From Branchiostoma belcheri (Eukaryota > Chordata > Leptocardii > Amphioxiformes > Branchiostomatidae): a DNA stretch of 64,000 nucleotides. The stretch lies in NCBI RefSeq assembly GCF_001625305.1, contig NW_017802469.1, positions 346,967-410,966 of the forward strand. The letters run 5' to 3'. Made by a program: the position numbers and the translations under genes. Below the pieces are notes generated by a model. It did no database searches and was not told the DNA's origin. It saw only the letters and a program-made list of their open reading frames with translations. Positions 1-10,824 of the stretch are shown one piece after another. The first letter of the stretch is position 1, and every line of letters starts with the position of its first letter.

Positions 1-2588
1 TGGTCGGGGTGTTACTGGGCCGAACAGAAATCGCCCTGGCTCCGGAATACTATCTAGCATTCTAGGTTTGAAGGATTTTCGTCACAATTTCTGCGGGCAA
101 AAATGTATTCTGAGCGCCGGTGATAATACAGGGCGGCGGGCGGCCATGCAGGTCGGCCGCGCGGGGCCTTTCAGTCCACCGGAGGCACCCATATTATCCC
201 CCAACAACCACTCCTTCCCTTAAAATGTAGCAATGGAAAGTTTATATCATGAAATTGAGTTATTTTTGACAGAAATATGGCAATGCCGGCTCAATTTTTG
301 GTGGTATTCCGCGATACGAACTGTTTATATTGTGAGAATAGCCAGTTCCGGTTGCTGCGGCTTGGCCGCTCGTTCTGCAAACTCGGAGACCGTGAACTCA
401 CCGAAAAATACGACAAAAACTTCAACGTGCGGCTTTCCTTTTCGGTGGGGTTTGTAGACAATATAAAACGTACGACAGAACCGTTGAATAGTTATTGAAA
501 ATAATTAACGTTATCTAGAAAAATGAATATTTGTGTTTCAAACAAGTAATATTGGTAACCCCCAAGAGACCCTAATTTCGGCGGTTCAAACCCGGAAGTG
601 AGAAATCGGGACCACCTGTAACAGTTAAGAGATTTAGCCCACTCGCGGATTCCGGCGATTTGGGAATGGCCAAACCTCGGAAACTCGTAAGGGGGTTTCA
701 ACTTTTTACAGAATAATTCATTTTATGACTTTTTCCACAGGTTAATACGCCGAAAACTGGTTGTTTTACTTTCTGTAGGTTTCAAGTTAAATAATTAGCG
801 GCAAGTTACTGAAATTTTCTTGTTTTTGTAGAGTAGAAAATTATTTTATTGTTGAACTGATTTTCGTTTATCTACTTATTAGCTTTGATTCTGTTTGTCA
901 AATACATGTATAGATACAAAGATTGACTCATTTCAAACACCATACGGTAGAGGTTTTGTAAATTTAACCATTTTTTGAATGTTTTGCACCTTTTTTTAAA
1001 CAGAAACCTGACAATAATACATGTATACTATCGGTCCGCCATCTTGATGCGTTACGCCAAATTTACGCTGGTTTCACACTTTGTTTGACAGAATTAATGT
1101 CTGACGTTTCCTAATTACCACTATTTGTGTAATTATGATAACCTTGAAGTGCATTTCTCTGCTCAAAACCGACTTTCTTGTACTGACTACAAACGCTTCG
1201 CATTGTTTGACCATGGTAAGTTCGTTACAAGTATTGCGTCTAATCTCCAAGCAGATGTTGGGAGGTTAAATCATTACATTTTCTATCTGCTTGTTTCTGT
1301 CACAAACTGTCTGCCATTTGGTTAGAGAGGCGGTTTGGAACAGAACATGGCAGCTAGAAAAATAATTTATTTTACCCTCCCAATTTTTACTTGTAGATTA
1401 TGTTCTATCCATGCATTTTTAGCAGGTTTTTATTTCAATTTTCTATGCTTTCCTGGCAATGTCCAGCAATATTCCTCTTTTGTGATATATCAGAATGAAC
1501 AATGTTACAGCCTGCTATCAATTTTAACACAGAAACTCGAGATTCTTGAGTATAACTCCCCTATACATAAAACCAAATGGTGCCTAAACAAAAAGTAACG
1601 TTTAGCTCAGTCAAAGAGCATGAGGCAAAAAGATTCACCAATAAAGCTTGTATTTATTCACATAATATCATATTGTACACATATGTACAAACTGCTCCCA
1701 AATAATACATTATGTTGCCATTTCCTGGTTCCATTACTAGTGCAAAGTACATTGTATACTGGACTAGCCCTTTGCTGTAGTGAGATGCAAGTACTATATG
1801 ATCCTATACAGAAATGCCAGAGACATATACACCAAAAGATATGGGAGATACTTAAACTTTAAGTAAATTATGCTCATATCCAATGACTACTGCTGATTCC
1901 TTCATTTTGTCATTCAGATTTTTGCATTTACATGTATATACCAGTACAGTAGTTATGTTGAGGGTTGTGGGATCTTTTGTCTCATCCCTTCAAGTTGGAT
2001 TTTGTAGACGTTTTGACATTATCTTCTTGACCAAGGTATGTAATGATGCTTTGACTCTAAGCTCTTGTGGTAAAATAGAAATATGTTGAGCAACATTGAG
2101 AAACAAGTGTTGGTAGTAGAGACATGTAGACAACCACCATTACTTTCTCTAGGATAGTTCACTTTCTGCTAGTACAACACTGAATAATCTCACTATAGGA
2201 GACTTACATATGCAAGGTACTATGTCAAGTTTAGGAAAGGTGTAATATCAACTCTCAAGACAGCCACATAAAAAAACAGTGAATACAGAGAGATCTACTA
2301 TTTAAATACAACATCAGTAATCTATGGTATGCATGCTTACCAGGTGTTGAACACATTCTTGAAAAGGCATGTATAACACATTCTTTTAATGCGATCCTCT
2401 GAGGTTACTATAGGCAGAAATATGAGAATTGATGTCAAAATACCAAAATTGTTCTCAATGTACTTGACAATGTATGCTTTACCTTCATATTTGCTTTTGA
2501 CACTGTCTCAAATATTTGAGGTAATTTTCTACCATGTCCTTTATTATATCCTCCATCATAACAATAGCAAAGATATCTCTTACAAAGT
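1..2588. other. No gene recognised; short G+C-rich patch near the left edge
   Basis: I find no supportable gene here. Open frames are all under 90 codons, lack recognisable motifs and have no convincing splice partners. Positions about 110-180 are G+C-rich with many CpG pairs, unlike the A+T-rich remainder, so this could be the edge of a promoter or CpG-rich exon belonging to a gene to the left. A CCGCCATCTTG motif (YY1-type on the minus strand) lies at about 1036-1046. Confidence 0.5.
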
Positions 2589-2853
2589 TTGGGGATACAG
2601 CTTCTTGCAAAACACCTCTTTCTGTTTTGTTTTTTAAGATTGTGTAAAATTCGGGCTTTCAAAACTTGGAAATGGCAACATATGTTAGAAGCACAAAGCA
2701 TACTGCATTCTCAAAAATGTAGTAAGGTACGGGACTACACCTTCTTGCAAAACTTTTTTTTTCATTTTAAAGACTGTGTAAAACAAGGGCCTTCAAAACT
2801 TGGAAATGGTAACGTTTGGGAACAAGCGAAAGCATGATGGATTCTTGAAAATG
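2589..2853. repeat. Tandem duplication of a roughly 140-bp unit
   Basis: Two direct copies, about 2598-2717 and 2739-2853, share in order: a CTTCTTGCAAAAC segment, a T-rich run, AGA(T/C)TGTGTAAAA, a TTCAAAACTTGGAAATGG block, an AAGCA stretch and a TTCT(C/T)(A/G)AAAATG block. The copies differ by substitutions and small indels, so the duplication is not recent. Short open frames on both strands fall inside the repeat and are not taken as genes. Confidence 0.7.
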
Positions 2854-3725
2854 TTACATGGGTCTAGCCATAGGAGTAACAATACTGAATGGCCTGTATC
2901 CTTTAATATGTAAGGCACATGTCAGTGAAAACCAAAAAGGGGTGCTAGCAAATTGTAGGGGGGGGTGAGAGAGTAGTTTTTGACTATTTGATGTATTCCA
3001 GTAAGCTTTTGTTTATTTCTGAAAAAGTTTGATACTAATCAAGAACACCCCATATCCCCAAAGGTTTATCACTGACAGGTGCATTCTTCCATTCAAAATA
3101 CAATCCAGTGTTTTGTACTACACAGAAATGCATAGCAAGATGCATGAAGCTAGTTGCCAAATAGCATATAACTCTTACAGTGTCTGGTTCTAGGTAAAAA
3201 GCACCTTGTTCTAAAATCTGATTCTTCAGGAAGAGTGTATTATTTTTCGATACAAAAAATGTTTGCAATATCTGATCTGCCTATATTCTAAGATTGGCAG
3301 AAAAAATACACCCTTTCCAGCATAAATTTCTGCCTTCTTAGAACAGACGAAAAATATAAATTCAATCATCGTGGCATCCTTAAACTGAAAGGTTTTGTCA
3401 TGTTTTTAACAGTTTGGTCTTACAAGCAAGAAAAAAAAGAGCTTTTTTGATATCAAATAAGTATCGCTTCCAGAAATCCAAATAAAAAAACTTCTACTTT
3501 CTCTCAGGTGGGGTGGTGGGCCTCTTTTCTTGTGGAGTGGAGCCACCTCCCTGTACAAACATAAATAACAACAACAAACAATAAACATAAATAACAACAA
3601 CAAACAATAAGTTTCAAACAAAAACAACAGTTTCAGTTCCTGTGTGCCCTGCTTGGTACAGGTTCTGAACATATGAATAAATAGTTGTATTTACTTTTAT
3701 AAATGATACAGAACTAATACCTTTG
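2854..3725. other. No gene seen; contains a 27-bp tandem repeat
   Basis: No coding exon can be supported. At about 3558-3611 a unit containing ATAAATAACAACAACAAACA occurs twice in tandem. The rest is A+T-rich single-copy-looking sequence. Confidence 0.5.
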
Positions 3726-4106
3726 TAAGACCATACCAATTTAATTTGTTGCTTCTCAGATGTTTTCAGAAAAATATGAAGCAACAGGGCAAAAAAAAAA
3801 ACAGGCCAAGGCACCCCATGATAGCCAGAAATGTTACAATATGAGCCATGATGTCAACATACCAGACTGTTGTGTAAAGAAAACAATAGATTTTGAACTT
3901 TAAATGACATAAAGTTGCACTGTTACATTGAAAAACTTTAGCAACTAGGAAGAAAGGGACTTTCTTCAACCGTAGGGGCCAAAATATGCCTTTCATTGAG
4001 CATCTTACAGTTGATTCAGAATGTAAAATCTTTTGTTTTTTTTCAAATCGGAAAAAAATGGACAGGGCGAATCCGAGAAGCAACAAATTTAATTGGTGTG
4101 GCCTAA
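3726..4106. mobile_element. MITE family A, copy 1
   Basis: The element is about 380 bp with imperfect terminal inverted repeats of about 40 bp. The left end reads CCATACCAATTTAATTTG and the right end carries AATTGGTGTGGCC. It has no coding capacity. Four further copies in the window (12508, 28051, 32266, 42048) share the ends and interior features such as CTTTCTTCAACC, which shows a dispersed non-autonomous DNA-transposon family. This copy has decayed at its left terminus (GACCATACC instead of GGCCACACC). Confidence 0.85.
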
Positions 4107-4389
4107 CAGTAGCTATAACTAAAAGTAATACATTATGGGAACAAGAAGTCCAAAATTATACATTATACATTAAGGACAATGGTTATGTCACATTAATATT
4201 AAGTCTTGTCATTTGGCACAAATACTTGATCAATGATAGTTTGAAGTGGCACAATGATATCTGGGACTTTATATTGTTCTTATTGTGTTCAATTGCAAAG
4301 TAGCTAATTTGGAACCTATTTTTACTTGGATGTGAAGAAAAGTTGATAAATCAGACTTAAATAGTAAAAAGTAACTTTTGTGAAAATTG

Positions 4390-4623
4390 ACTAGCCCATT
4401 CACCACCTCTTAGGAGGAAGTTCCATGCTGAAAGCTTCTTTCCAAGAACAACATCACTTTGGAATAAGCTACCTCGTGATTGCTTTCCTTATGAGTATAA
4501 TCTTAAACTCTTCAAGTCTAAGGTCAACAAACATCTGTCCTCACTGACTGTTCCGTAACCCAAAACATTTAAGTGGCTCCCATGAGCCTTGTTTTGTGGT
4601 GACCTATGAAGTAAATAAAAAAA
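4390..4623 (+). mobile_element. LINE relic: C-terminal tail of a reverse-transcriptase ORF and 3' end
   Basis: From about 4390 to the TAA at 4555 a plus-strand frame reads as the C-terminal end of a non-LTR retrotransposon polyprotein. It carries the FFPRTTSLWNKLP motif (W-N-x-L-P) followed by a Lys-rich segment (LKLFKSKVNKHL) and the stop. This W-N-x-L-P tail is familiar from CR1/L2/Jockey-like elements. A short 3' untranslated region ends at a GTAAATAAAAAAAA tail near 4623. The 5' part is missing, as expected for a truncated retrotransposition. The frame is too short to code for anything by itself. Confidence 0.75.
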
Positions 4624-4661
4624 AGTCTTACTTCTTTATGCTCCTTTGCTGTCTTGGGTCT

Positions 4662-7600
4662 TCATACACTAGTAGATGGGGCGGCTGTTTCCAGAATCTG
4701 CGGAGCCTCCTCTAAGGCCACCCGGCAGATGTCATCGATTAACCACCGTCTAAAGTACGTCGTTCGCTTCTCCTCATCTTCAATCAAGAAGACAACCGTC
4801 TTCTGAATCTGGTTCAGTTCGTGTAGGCTCAAACCTGCCATCTCTGGCAGCTCGTAGTGAGTGTAGTCTGGAACCCTAGCGAACAGGTTCTTGAGGATGG
4901 TGTTGTCCTTTGTGTGTGGGGCGGCTGCTTCCAGCTTAGACATGAGAGTGTTGGCGTAGGCTAACAGCTCTTTGGAATGAGCTCTCTTTGGTAACAGTTC
5001 AGCCCATAGAGTGTGAATGGACAACATCACCTCTTTGCAGACTGGGTCGGTGAATTGTGGGGGTGGCGGCTTGGCTGTTGGAATTGCCGTTGTCGTCTTG
5101 CTGTCGTCTTTCTTTGTTATAAAGCCGACCAACTGTCGGAATCGGGAAGGGCGCTCACTCTTTCTCTTCTTGGCGTCGCCCTCTCCGTTGGTGAGGGACT
5201 TGTCTGTTGCTGCTGAGCTTGATGCAGAAGTGCTTGTCGTAGAGGGAGATGCAGGTTTCAGCTCTGTGCGTTCTACGGATCCGCTGGAGGGCTTGTCCTG
5301 GCTAGTCTTGCCCTGTTTTTCTCCCTCAACTGTTTGGGAGGCAGACTTCAGGTCAAGTGTAGACTCCTTGTTGTCAGAGCTCTTCAGTCGGTCTTCAGTT
5401 GCAACTGTTTCTTCTTCCTTTGTAACGTCAGAGTCCTCTGCGTTACCTAAATAGAAAAATAACACGATAGAGAACATGCTTTAGCCTAACTACAACTAAA
5501 AAGCGTTAAATGTAGTTTCTCATGTTAAAACTGTTAGCTGAAGTATGTAGTCAATGATTTTGCAGTGCCATACCAACACTGCAAAAAGAGAAAGAACTTG
5601 AAATCGCCGCAAATATTGTACACTTGATATAGTTGCAACAAAACTGAGAGTCCTTGCGATGTTCAGATATCATTTTTTTGCCCTCATCGACAACTACCAT
5701 CAAAATATTACAGCTTATATATTTAGAAAAGATTAACATATGACGCTGAACAAGTCAGACATAGGTACAGAAAATACAGTAGTATAAATCCATCTCCTAC
5801 CTGCTCCCTGGGTAGACTTTGTCGTCCTGCCACCCTTATTTGTGATGAAGCCGAACAACTGACGAACGCGGCTCGGCCTCACATCTCTGTCTCCATTTGC
5901 TGGGGACTTTGTTGAAGTAGAACTTGGTGAGGTGGCTGTTGAGGCATTTGGGGATGAAGACTCAGGTTTGCACTGCGTGTCGTCTTCGCTAGGGGACGCT
6001 GGTAGCTTGTCCTGTTCACTCTTGTCTGGTTTCTCTCCCTCAACTGGCTGGGAGACGGACTTCAAGGCAAGTTTAGTCTCCTCTTTCTCCGAAGATCTCT
6101 CCAGTTGGTCTTCAGTCACAACTGTCTCACCAGTTGTCTTCTCATGAGGCTTTGTGGAAGCTTAGATAGAAAAATAACAAATTTCTAGCACGCCAACTCT
6201 TGGAGAATTATCGTGTAACAGACTATAAACAAGAATGTTTTTGCGATTTCAGTTTGTAACGTTTCAATCTTTGCTCGTCGAACTTAGAATTTCGAATATA
6301 GAACTGGTCGAACGTAAAAGAACTGCCCTTCCATGTCTTCCAATTCGAAAGCTTTACGAACACAGTAGAGTAGATCTAAATGTTTACAAGTAAGAACATG
6401 ACCAACGGACACAGACAGATATTTCTGGCAGAGTACAGAAAGTACAGCAAGCAACACCTACCTCCTTCATCAACGGACGTTGTCGTCTCACTCTTCTTCT
6501 TGGTGAAGGAGCCAAACAACCTGTGGAACCGACTGGGCTTGACATCCCCAGCTCCGTTCGTTGCAGTCGAACTTGGAGAGCCGTTCGCTGCACTTGGCGA
6601 TGAAGACGCAGGCTTGTGCTTCGTGTTGTCTCCGCTAGAGGGTGCTGCGGGCTTGCCCTGGTTAGTCTTGTCCAGCTTCTTTGCACCGACTGTCTGAGAC
6701 GTGGTCTTCTTTGTCCCATATTTCTCCCTCAGTTCAGTCGCGCTCACCGGTTTGGTGCGAAGTTTTCCCACAGAAGGCTTAGGGGTAGGGGAGCCTAAAA
6801 AGAAATAATTTCCACATTTTTAGCGTCATATTTTGAAATGTTCCGTGGATCACTCAGTCGGCCACTTGTTTACTTAACGAAGTATGTTGTCTTCTATGTT
6901 AACGCAAGGTCAATTTACGTGTACCGACAGAAAAAGAAGGAAAAATGGACTAAAACACGGAAGAAATGTGCAGAAAAAAACGTTCTTTTGGGTTGTTTTG
7001 TATGTTAAGTTTTTTTCGTTTCTTTGTGGGTAACTACTTGTTATGTGAGGACCAAAACCTTCTTAGTTGATGTAATGCAGTGTAAAGTTTATGGCAACAT
7101 ACAGGCAGGGCTGGGCGTCAACAAAGAAGTAAACAAACAAACAAACAAACAAACAAACAAACAGACGTCCAATATAGAAAGTACAGTAGATTCCTCTCAC
7201 CTGTCTTCTGTGTAGTTGTCTTTCCCGGACCGTACACAGCTACGGTAGCCTCCAGACAACACACATTCTTGTAATTGTTTGGTCGTCCCTTCTTGGGTGG
7301 ATCGAAGACGTACCAATCCTTCACCGGCCGGCCGTACGCGTTTGGCTGTAGAGCCCTTGCCGGGTCCAGGGTGGTAACTCCGATAGTTTTCTCCTTACAT
7401 TTCTTCTTCTTCTGCAACTCCACCTTAACCTTCCTCATCTCTTGTGGCGCGCATTCTGCAAACTCTGCAGTGAAGTCCCAGTCCTGGGTGGCCACTTTCT
7501 TCCATGCGGTACAACGTCTCCTCTTCTTGTACCGAACCACCACGCGATACTTGGCTTTTTCAGCCACGCTGACGGTGTGGATCCCCACACTTATTTTTGT

Positions 7601-7708
7601 CCCGCTCTCTCTGTTTCGTCCGCCGTGTGTGAGTAGCGCTAGGGTCTGGAAGCACACCAGAAAGGCGGCTGCTCCCCTGCGCAACAAACCCGGTCGGTTA
7701 CGGTCCAT
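4662..7708 (-). CDS. Four-exon gene, 661-aa protein with three homologous central exons; family not recognised
   Basis: Exons on the minus strand are 7708-7201, 6794-6462, 6160-5801 and 5446-4662 (stop TGA). Every junction has GT/AG sites and all three introns are phase 1, so the joined frame stays open (1986 nt). Residues about 10-30 are hydrophobic after an Arg-rich start (signal peptide or anchor). Residues about 35-160 are basic and beta-rich (YRVVVRYKKRRRC, then VKDWYVFDPP) and resemble a C2-like sandwich, but that is a guess. The central exons and the start of exon 4 repeat one plan: an (E/A)KK or EGEK segment, Ser/Thr/Pro-rich disorder, then a basic motif PSRxxxLxGxxT(K/N)K. The last about 120 residues look helical, with many Leu, Glu and Arg residues. 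I do not know the function. The equal intron phases fit growth by tandem exon duplication. The start was chosen because it is the first ATG in the open frame of exon 1. Confidence 0.7.
7131..7162. repeat. (AAAC)n microsatellite
   Basis: About eight copies of AAAC lie in the first intron of the minus-strand gene, close to the exon 1 donor. This explains the Leu/Val/Cys-rich artefactual tail when exon 1 is read through. Confidence 0.9.
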
Positions 7709-8017
7709 TTTTATCAGACAAAAATGGTTAAAAACATCGCAAAATCACGCACAGACACGTAAGGCCGTGTGCTCTATGCTCTCTTGGCAATGTTGTGTTC
7801 TGTTGTTGTTCTACGCCGTGGTTATACAATGTCGTTCCAGAACGTACTGTGGCAAACGGCACGAACAATAACTTTGCTCATAACTTTGTGATGACGCCAT
7901 AGATAGCTGTGAAGAGTTTTAGTGTCCTACCATTGTTAAGATGGCTATTATCATCATCCTGATAAAAGAATCCTAACGTAACAGGAAAATAGTGCGTATG
8001 TGAAAAATGTGTTTGTT

Positions 8018-8325
8018 GATGCGTGGATGGCGTTCAGCACCAAGGACAAGTGCGTTTGTGTATGGATGGTGCTCAGCACAATGTATAGGAGTGTTTGCCT
8101 ACAGTGTGTGGATGGCGTTCAGCACCAAGGACATGTGCATTTGTGTGTGGTTAGTACTCAGCACCGGTACAGAAGTGTTTACGTGTATGTTGATGGCGTT
8201 CAGTACCAAGGACAGGTGCATTTGTGTGTGGTTAGTACTCAGCACCAGGTACAGGAGTGTTTACGTGTATGTGGATGGCGTTCAGCACCAAGGACAGGTG
8301 CGTTTGTGTGCGGCTAGTACTCTGT
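8018..8325. repeat. Minisatellite, period about 83 bp
   Basis: About 3.7 tandem units begin near 8021, 8104, 8189 and 8272. Each contains GGATGGCGTTCAG(C/T)ACCAAGG, then a GTGCRTTTGTGT block, then a second shorter TCAGCAC block followed by GAGTGTTT. Each unit therefore also has an internal half-repeat. The open frames here are products of the repeat, since all three frames stay open because of its composition. Confidence 0.85.
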
Positions 8326-9079
8326 GCTACAGTTCATGCATGCAACAAATACAGTCATTGAAAAATAATACAGTTTCTTGAAAACTGTGTTTCAAAGAGA
8401 GAGCAAATTTTCCTTGGAAACATACCATCCGGAAAATATACAATGATTTTTCTTATGATATTGTCTGTACCAGCATGCTCGTTGTACTCTTCAATCAAGG
8501 AAATAGCAATCTCTCAATAATTCTAGCCAGCAGATTAGATTATCAGCTCAACCAATGATAACACGACAATCAGCGGTTTGACTAATGAGGTAGCGGCTGC
8601 ATTTTGGTTAAATATTTGCATCTTTATGCTTTGACGAGAAGGCGGGAATATAGGAAAGGTCCATTAAGTTTGGGGATCAACACTTGATGTGGCAGGCGTT
8701 ATTCTTATTGCTAGGTTTGTCACAGAAAACAAAATCCAAACTACTCACCTTTAAGCATAATCATTATGAAGGTTTCTTTCCCCAGGGATGAAATAGTGAT
8801 GATATATTGACAAAAACAAAAATTATGAACTGTTTTTACCCCTATGTAATGAGCTATGGTACGGTCCGATGTAACTTGTGCAGTCCAGCTGTGTATGCAC
8901 GTTGTAGCGTGGGGTGTGGTTGTGTGGAAATTTCCTCCAACTTTTAGCGCACATTTTCGGCTTTTTCTTTTCAAATTGTCCGTCTTAAAGTGTGCAGATA
9001 ACAGTAGGAACATTTCCATGGTGGATTTATGCCGTTCTTTGGATGTTTGGAGGAGAAAATGCGCATTTTCTGACGGAGA
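8326..9079. other. No gene seen; upstream flank of the spliced non-coding transcript
   Basis: No open frame longer than about 90 codons and no recognisable exon. The region leads into the putative first exon that ends at the donor at 9149/9150, so it may contain that gene's promoter; I see no clear TATA box. Confidence 0.4.
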
Positions 9080-9951
9080 AATTTTGGAGAAGAAATAAAA
9101 ATGGCGGGAAGGACGGCGCGGTGTTGAGAAGACTCGACGTCCTTTTGAGGTAAGACAACAAATTATCTCCTTTAATGTATACTAAGCGTTACATGTTGTA
9201 TTTCCAACAAGTCTGTAGCAACAAACCACGTTATATTCTGTTATATTGACCGTTTAGTTCTTTGCGTTTGTCTCCCTCATTGTTGCTTGAAACCTTTTTG
9301 AACTTCACCATTTTTATCAAGCTGTTTTCTTGAATAGCATGTCTTTGTGGGACACTTGTATGTATTTCTTCCCTGTTGAGTGTTATTTGGAAAAGCTAAG
9401 GGCTAATTTCGGTACCGCAAATCTGTTTCGCTGGAAATTTTGGAACACTTGTTGGATTGTACGGTATGTATGCATAATTAATGATAAATCCTATGATATA
9501 TTGAATGTTCCTGTCGAAAAATTGCCTGAACAAGACTTCGGAGATCTCATACCTCAATAAGATATTGAGTGCTTTTGGGAACACTGATATGAACTGAAAA
9601 GGCCAATAGCTTTAAGTTTTGGAGTACATAGGGAAGAAAAGTAGCATGCCTAGTGCCTATGCAAAACCAGAGTGGTAAGTTCAATAATATGGTTGATTAT
9701 CTGGCTATATTTCTTTCCATATACATGTAGCAGGTTACAAGTAAGATTTACGATAACGAAGATATAGCTCCATACACTTCTGTTACTTCTGCCTGAGATG
9801 GAATTAAAACAATGGCCCATAAAACGTGTACTAGACAATTCTTATTGGTGCATTTTCTCATGTGAAGCTCTATAATGTTTTTACGTAGGATGGAGAAACA
9901 GGAAAATTGATAACTGCAGGCATTGTCATCTTCATTATTTCTGTACTAGCA

Positions 9952-10251
9952 TCTGTATAGCCGATATAACTGCCCTTTGGTGTAACACACGAGCTTCACA
10001 CGCACACGGCACGGCGGCAGCTGGCTACATTACACCGAACGACTTGTTACACCTAACCCTTGAACATCTAACTCTAAACATTGTTTAAACTTATCTAATG
10101 ACAATTCCCCTACTGTACTTGGTAACAGCGAGTTCCACTCTGCGATAGTTCTAGGAAAGCATGAATTCTTGAACACCCCAATCCTTGGTTGATAACTCTG
10201 GTACTTGAACGCATGACTATTTCTTGTTCTCTTCTGGGCTGGTATTAGCAT
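9952..10251 (-). mobile_element. LINE 3'-end relic (RT C-terminal tail), copy 1
   Basis: A 73-codon minus-strand frame (10251-10030) contains NSCFPRTIAEWNSLLPS, the W-N-x-L tail typical of non-LTR retrotransposon polyproteins. It is followed by a 3' untranslated region with TAACACCAAAGGGC-type sequence that ends in ACAGATGC near 9952. A second, more decayed copy lies at 11828-12105, and short 3' ends lie at about 10305-10375 and 16120-16165. All are 5' truncated. Confidence 0.75.
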
Positions 10252-10304
10252 ATATATAGGTACTTAGTAGTTGGGACATCCACCAGTTGCAGACAGACTT
10301 CTAT

Positions 10305-10375
10305 GCTACATTTGTATCTGTATCTATATTGCCCTTTGGTGTATCACATCTGCTTTACAAGCACGAGAAGCGTCT
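10305..10375 (-). mobile_element. Very short 3' end of the same LINE family
   Basis: The minus strand carries GGTG.ATACACCAAAGGGCA-type sequence followed by TATAGATACAGATACA, matching the 3' terminus of the LINE relics at 9952 and 11828. Only about 70 bp are preserved. Confidence 0.55.
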
Positions 10376-10824
10376 GCTTGTTAACTTGTACTAAATGTCC
10401 TGTCATATCTTCCTTTTTGTATCTACCTGTACGCATTGTCTGTATCTATCTAATTTTGATGCCTGTACAGTACTTCATGTTAATGAGTTTCACTCTGCAT
10501 TACTTCAATTTCTTGTAAGAACATTCCAAGTTTACAAGATTCATAATAATTATATAAAGGCATAACTATCTGTAGTTCTATCCAGTACCTTCTACTTGGT
10601 TCATCCACATTTATTAATCATGTTAACTCAAGTGAAATCTTCAAAGAGTTTTAATTTTTGCTGCACTAGCTCCCCTATTTCAGTTGTTTGTGAAGAACCT
10701 GACCGCTTGGTTTTGGGTCTGTCCAATTTATTTTTGTCGTAGTATACAGTTAGTCAGTTACCAAATTAAAATTGGGCTTAAAATACTGGATCTAACCAAT
10801 TCTTGTTTTTATACATCATCATAG

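Noticed and set aside
233-498. Two overlapping 73-74-codon frames near the left edge
   Set aside because: No start context, splice site, motif or neighbour supports either.
7275-7871. A 198-codon plus-strand frame
   Set aside because: It is the antisense of exon 1 of the minus-strand gene, which has matching splice phases and a better protein composition.
8000-8381. Two overlapping open frames of 105 and 124 codons
   Set aside because: They lie wholly in the minisatellite and both frames show the same repeat.
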